Shown: positions 60,801 to 64,000 of the stretch, piece after piece | Layout: each line of letters opens with the position of its first letter | Position numbering within the stretch: the first letter of the stretch is position 1 | Notes under the pieces: generated by a model | Databases searched by the model: none | What the model was told of the DNA's origin: nothing | Seen by the model: the letters and a program-made list of their open reading frames with translations, nothing else | Assembly (NCBI GenBank): GCA_035550315.1 | Contig: DASZPL010000009.1 | Location: 3,534-67,533 of the forward strand | Length of the DNA stretch: 64,000 nucleotides | DNA from: DASZPL01 sp035550315 | GTDB lineage: Bacteria > Actinomycetota > Actinomycetes > JAFAQI01 | Reading direction: 5' to 3' | Program-made: the position numbers and the translations under genes

Positions 60801-61951
60801 CCGACCACCCCGTCGGCGCGCAGCGCCGCAATCTCGTCGGCGGCGAACCCGGCAGCGGATAGCACCTCGTCGGTGTCGGTTGCGGCGCGATCCGGGAGGT
60901 CGTACGTCGCGGCGCGTTCCGCGCCGGCCAACATCGGTGCCAACTGGCGGAATCCGCCGCTCGGCGCGGTGGCCGAGGCGACGGCGCCACGCGCGGTGAA
61001 CTGCGGGTCGTGCAGTGCCTCGGGCACGGTCTGCACCGGCGAGACGCAGGTGTCCTGGTCGGCAAGCTCGGCCGACCAGTCGTCGCGTGACTTCGCGGCA
61101 AACGCCTGCGCGAGGGCGGCGCGAATCTCGTCCTGCCGGGCCTCGTCGTACTGCGCCTCGACGTACTGCTCCAGTCCAAGCGCGCGGCAGAGGTTGGCCC
61201 AGAACTTCGCCTCGATCGCGGCCACCGCGAGCCATCCGCCGTCGGCGGTGCGATAGCAGTCGTAGCAGGCGAAGCGGCGGTCGAACGGCGCGGCCGCCGG
61301 CTGTGGCTCGGTGCCGGTGGCCAGGAACTCGTCCGCTTGCAACGCCATCAGCGCGAGGACGCCGTCGGCGACGGCGACGTCGAGGTAAGCGCCTTCACCC
61401 GTGCGCTCACGGGCGACCAGCGCGGCGAGGATTGCGATCACCGCCTGCATCCCGCCGGCGGCGCCGTCCGCAATCGTGGCCCCCGGCAGCGCCGGTTTGC
61501 CGTCGACGCGTTCGCTGTTCGCCAGGAAGCCGCCCGCCGCGAGGTAGTTCAGGTCGTGGCCGGCGCGCTGCGCCGCCGGCCCGGTCTGGCCGTAGCCGGT
61601 CGTGGAGCAGTAGACGATCCGCTGGTTTCGTCCCTTCACCTCGTCGTACCCGATGCCGAGCCGGTCGGCGACCCCGGGGCGGAAGCTTTCGACGATGACG
61701 TCCGCGCGCTCCGCCAGCCGCAGAAACGTGTCGCGGCCCGCCCGTGACTTCAGGTCGATCCGGATGCAACGGGTGCCACGGCCGCCGCTGTAGAGGTGCG
61801 GCTTCGGGGTGATCTGCCGCGCACTGTCGGTCGGCATCGGTGCGACCTTGACGACGCTTGCGCCGTAGTCGGCCAGCCAGCCGGACGCCCGGGGCGCCGG
61901 ACCCACGCTGGCCAGGTCGAGCACGGTAATGCCGTCGAGCAGGCCCGCCAT
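60797..61951 (-). CDS. CaiB/BaiF-family acyl-CoA transferase or alpha-methylacyl-CoA racemase
   Basis: A 384-residue CoA-transferase-III-fold protein: LLDGITVLDLASVGPAPRAS start, DYGASVVKVAPM, FRPGVADRLGIGYD, CSTTGYGQTGP, GHDLNYLAAGGFL and ADGAAGGMQAVIAILAAL. The GHD-NYLA motif, with a following Asp-Gly in the racemase Asp position, is reminiscent of alpha-methylacyl-CoA racemase (AMACR), which epimerises the C25 methyl of sterol side chains; but a CoA transferase cannot be excluded. Third position of the leftward FadE operon; ATG 61951 fits, seven bases after the FadE stop. Confidence 0.78.
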   Translation of the reverse strand: MAGLLDGITVLDLASVGPAPRASGWLADYGASVVKVAPMPTDSARQITPKPHLYSGGRGTRCIRIDLKSRAGRDTFLRLAERADVIVESFRPGVADRLGIGYDEVKGRNQRIVYCSTTGYGQTGPAAQRAGHDLNYLAAGGFLANSERVDGKPALPGATIADGAAGGMQAVIAILAALVARERTGEGAYLDVAVADGVLALMALQADEFLATGTEPQPAAAPFDRRFACYDCYRTADGGWLAVAAIEAKFWANLCRALGLEQYVEAQYDEARQDEIRAALAQAFAAKSRDDWSAELADQDTCVSPVQTVPEALHDPQFTARGAVASATAPSGGFRQLAPMLAGAERAATYDLPDRAATDTDEVLSAAGFAADEIAALRADGVVG

Positions 61952-61958
61952 GCCGGTC

Positions 61959-63140
61959 CTAGAAGTTCTTCGGCAGGCCGAGCTTGCGCCGGGCGATGAT
62001 GTTCTTCTGCACCTCTGACGTGCCGCCTCCGATGGTGTCGAGCACGGTGTAGCGGTACGTCGACTCCGCCCGGCCGCCCATCGGCGCATCCGCCGTGCCG
62101 ACCCGCAGCTGTGTGCCCGGACCGCCGAGGTCCATCGACGCGTCGGCCAGCCGCTTGGAGAACTCGGTCGCGAACAGCTTGTACTCGCTGGCTTCGACGG
62201 TCGGGGCGGCGCCACCCTTCGCGGACTTCGCCACGAACCGGAGCCCGAGCCCGCGAGCGACCTCGGCGTCGGTGGCCAGCCGGGCGATCTGGGAGCGGAC
62301 GACCGGGTCCTCGCGCACCTGGCGGCCGTCTCGCTTCGCCTGCTTGACGTGGTCGACGAGCAGGTCGAGCCGCGCCTTGATCGGCGAGAACGTGAACATC
62401 GTGAACCGCTCGAGGTCGAGCGCCTCCGAGATGTACTGGAAGCCCCGGCCCTCCTCGCCGACGACATAGTCGGCGGACACCCGGACGTCGTCGAAGAACA
62501 CGTGGTTGGTGCGCTCGTCGCCCATCGTCCAGATCTCTTTGACGGTGAGGCCGGGATGGTTCATCGGTACCAGGAACAGCGTGATGCCGCCGTGCTTCGG
62601 CGCGTCCGGGTGGGTGCGCGCACCCACCCAGTACCAGTCGGCGAAGTGGGCTGACGTGGTCCAGATCTTCTGGCCGTTGAGGATCCACTCGTCGCCGTCG
62701 CGCTCGGCCTTGAGCCGCATCGCGGCGGCGTCGCTGCCGGCGTTGGGTTCGCTGTAGCCGACCGCAAACTCGATCTCGGCGTTGAGGATCTTCGGCAAGA
62801 ACTCGCGCTTCAGCTTCTCACTGCCGTGGCGCAGGATCGTCTTGCCGACGATGCCGACGCCTTTGCCGATCTGCGGCGCGCCGCGACGCGCCAGCGCCTC
62901 GTTGAGCAGGTACTCGTAGACGCCGTCGCTGTCCTGCCCGCCCCACTCCTTCGGCCAGGTGATGCCGAGCCAGCCCTGCTTCGCGAGCTTCGCCATGAAC
63001 GCGCGCCGCTCTGGGGTGTCGACGATCTGCGCCATGTTCTCGCGCGTCGGGTCGCAGACCTCGGGATCCTCGTTGGCGTCCAGGAACGCCTCGACCTCGG
63101 CCAGAAACGCCTGCTGCTCCGCCGAAAAATCGAAGTCCAC
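61959..63140 (-). CDS. Acyl-CoA dehydrogenase (FadE family, alpha-type)
   Basis: A 393-residue acyl-CoA dehydrogenase. N-terminus MDFDFSAEQQAFLAEVEAF, LAKQGWLGITWPKEWGG, FAVGYSEPNAGSDAAAM, NGQKIWTTSAHFADWYW and the C-terminal DTIGGGTSEVQKNIIARRKL match full-length FadE with FAD-binding motifs. Probably the FAD-bearing alpha partner of the FadE encoded at 58606. It heads the leftward operon FadE-CaiB-ChsH2N-ChsH1-FadE. Its promoter region has three ATCTGACG palindromes in a 56-bp tandem array. It does not match the FadE26 pattern; exact substrate unknown. Confidence 0.88.
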   Translation of the reverse strand: MDFDFSAEQQAFLAEVEAFLDANEDPEVCDPTRENMAQIVDTPERRAFMAKLAKQGWLGITWPKEWGGQDSDGVYEYLLNEALARRGAPQIGKGVGIVGKTILRHGSEKLKREFLPKILNAEIEFAVGYSEPNAGSDAAAMRLKAERDGDEWILNGQKIWTTSAHFADWYWVGARTHPDAPKHGGITLFLVPMNHPGLTVKEIWTMGDERTNHVFFDDVRVSADYVVGEEGRGFQYISEALDLERFTMFTFSPIKARLDLLVDHVKQAKRDGRQVREDPVVRSQIARLATDAEVARGLGLRFVAKSAKGGAAPTVEASEYKLFATEFSKRLADASMDLGGPGTQLRVGTADAPMGGRAESTYRYTVLDTIGGGTSEVQKNIIARRKLGLPKNF

Positions 63141-63158
63141 ACGCCTACTCTAATTGAA

Positions 63159-63288
63159 ATCTGACGGGTCGTCAGATCCGTCTCCGTTGTAGGGCGGTGG
63201 GTGGGGTGGCGGACGTCTGACGGGTCGTCAGATCCGTCTCCGTTGTAGGGCGGTGGGTGGGGTGGAGGACGTCTGACTGGTCGTCAGA
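63159..63288. promoter_or_regulatory. Operator array: 56-bp tandem repeat with three ATCTGACG palindromes
   Basis: Copies of (A)TCTGACGGGTCGTCAGA(T) occur at 63159-63177, 63216-63233 and 63272-63288 (the last with one base changed, TCTGACTGGTCGTCAGA). The 56-bp unit between the operators is identical except for few bases. The array fills the divergent gap of two FadE genes, giving multiple sites for one regulator. Copies of the same operator lie at 11029 and 16273. Confidence 0.85.
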
Positions 63289-63373
63289 AAACCCCACGAC
63301 GTCGCTCCGCTTCGCTCCACGACGCCGTGGGGACCCCAAGGATGAGCGCGCGTCTGATCGCTACTCTCCCTGC

Positions 63374-64000
63374 ATGGACTTCTCGTTCACGGCGGAGCAG
63401 CAGGAGCTGCGACGGGCGGTCCGCGACCTCGCCGATGACCACTGCCCGACCTCGCGGTTGCGTGAGGTGATCGAAAGCCCGACCGGTTACGACGGCGGGC
63501 TGTGGCGCCGGCTGGCGGGCGACCTCGGGCTGGCCGGCATCGCCCTCAGTGCCGCTAGTGGTGGCAGCGACGGGTCCTTCGTCGATCTCGCGATCGTGCT
63601 CGAGGAAGCCGGCCGCGCCCTCCTCCCGGTGCCGCTGCTGGGCACGACGATCGCCGCGGTCGCGCTCGAGCGATCCGATGAGGCGACAGCCGTCGAGGTC
63701 TTGCCGGCGGTGGCCACCGGTGCCACGGCCGCGGCACTCGTCGTCGGCCCCGAAGTCGTGAGCGACGGCGACCGACTGACCGGAAGCGCCGACCATGTCG
63801 TCGACGGGGGACCTGCCGACCTACTGGTCGTCGCGAATGAGTCCGGCCTCTGGCTGCTCGACGCGACCGCCACTGGCGTCGAGGTCCGACCGTCGGCGAC
63901 GTTGGCCCGCACCAGGAGCTATGCAACGGTGCGGCTCGAGGGCGCGACGGCGAGGCCGGTCGGCGATCCGGCCGCCGCGGCGGCCGCGGTGGACCTGCTC
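63374..64000 (+). CDS. Acyl-CoA dehydrogenase (FadE family), 3' truncated by the window edge
   Basis: The first 209 residues of an acyl-CoA dehydrogenase: MDFSFTAEQQELRRAVRDLADDHC, YDGGLWRRLAGDLGLAGIAL, SFVDLAIVLEEAGRALLPVPLLG, then an Ala/Val-rich middle that continues past the right edge. It is divergent from the FadE operon at 61959, sharing the operator array. ATG 63374 was chosen by family start and lack of other frame. The resemblance to FadE27-like beta subunits (EEAGRALLPVP) is clear. The rest of the gene is not visible. Confidence 0.85.
   Translation, partial: MDFSFTAEQQELRRAVRDLADDHCPTSRLREVIESPTGYDGGLWRRLAGDLGLAGIALSAASGGSDGSFVDLAIVLEEAGRALLPVPLLGTTIAAVALERSDEATAVEVLPAVATGATAAALVVGPEVVSDGDRLTGSADHVVDGGPADLLVVANESGLWLLDATATGVEVRPSATLARTRSYATVRLEGATARPVGDPAAAAAAVDLL

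Noticed and set aside
63159..63288. Phage attachment or origin-like repeat array
   Set aside because: The units contain a promoter-type palindrome shared with other intergenic regions, and no integrase or replication gene lies nearby.

Overview
The window is about 64 kb of dense, high-GC DNA with frequent GTG starts, ATGA/GTGA start-stop overlaps and F420-, KstR- and wax-ester-type genes. This points to a steroid-degrading actinomycete (Mycobacteriales/Frankia/Sporichthya-like); the species cannot be fixed from the sequence. I saw no rRNA, tRNA, CRISPR array, transposase or phage gene, and no gene-free stretch over 300 bases.

Layout. (1) 1-9.3 kb: the 3' end of a thiolase/lipid-transfer gene, an NTF2-fold gene bracketed by two 67-bp repeats, then a leftward operon encoding a complete branched-chain-amino-acid-type (Liv) ABC importer: lipoprotein binding protein, fused LivH-LivM permease, LivG, LivF. 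Downstream are a wall/membrane-anchored surface protein, a small membrane protein and a cyclase-family hydrolase. (2) 9.3-20.4 kb: flavin/F420 oxidoreductases, an SDR, a P450, a cupin, a secreted esterase, two amidohydrolases and a PHP phosphoesterase. (3) 20.5-27.5 kb: a second Liv system led by a paralogous surface protein and a binding protein; here both permeases and both ATPases form one 1262-residue polypeptide with a histone-H1-like basic tail. (4) 27.6-40 kb: accessory catabolism (enoyl-CoA hydratase, ferredoxin, zinc alcohol dehydrogenase, LLM oxidoreductases, patatin), then general genes (pentapeptide protein, GT87 mannosyltransferase-like protein, metallophosphoesterase, PadR pair).

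(5) 39.4-51.8 kb is the metabolic centre. Leftward: FadA5-like thiolase, EchA19-like hydratase and a thioesterase. Rightward: CYP125-like P450, two DUF35 proteins, Ltp4- and Ltp3-like proteins, a hydroxysteroid-dehydrogenase-like SDR, FadE26/FadE27-like acyl-CoA dehydrogenases, FadD19-like acyl-CoA ligase and a KstR-like TetR repressor. By resemblance to Mycobacterium tuberculosis Rv3504-Rv3546 and Rv3574 this is a sterol side-chain degradation operon carrying its own repressor. Sites matching TnnAACnnGTTnnA lie in the divergent promoter and before two other gene groups. FadD19 plus Ltp3/Ltp4 suggests that C24-branched (plant) sterols are substrates. (6) 51.8-64 kb: lipases, a wax ester synthase/DGAT, an Rv3520c-like LLM enzyme behind a KstR-type box, and a leftward operon of two FadE, ChsH1/ChsH2-like dehydratases and a CaiB/AMACR-like protein, facing a truncated FadE across a tandem operator array.

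A second palindrome family, ATCTGACG-N3-CGTCAGAT, marks at least three divergent promoters and implies another TetR-type regulon. Several structured intergenic repeat families recur; the clearest is a 63-bp element (25-13-25) present three times. Start codons chosen by eye are stated in each entry, and gene names by resemblance rest on recalled sequence similarity, not on a search.
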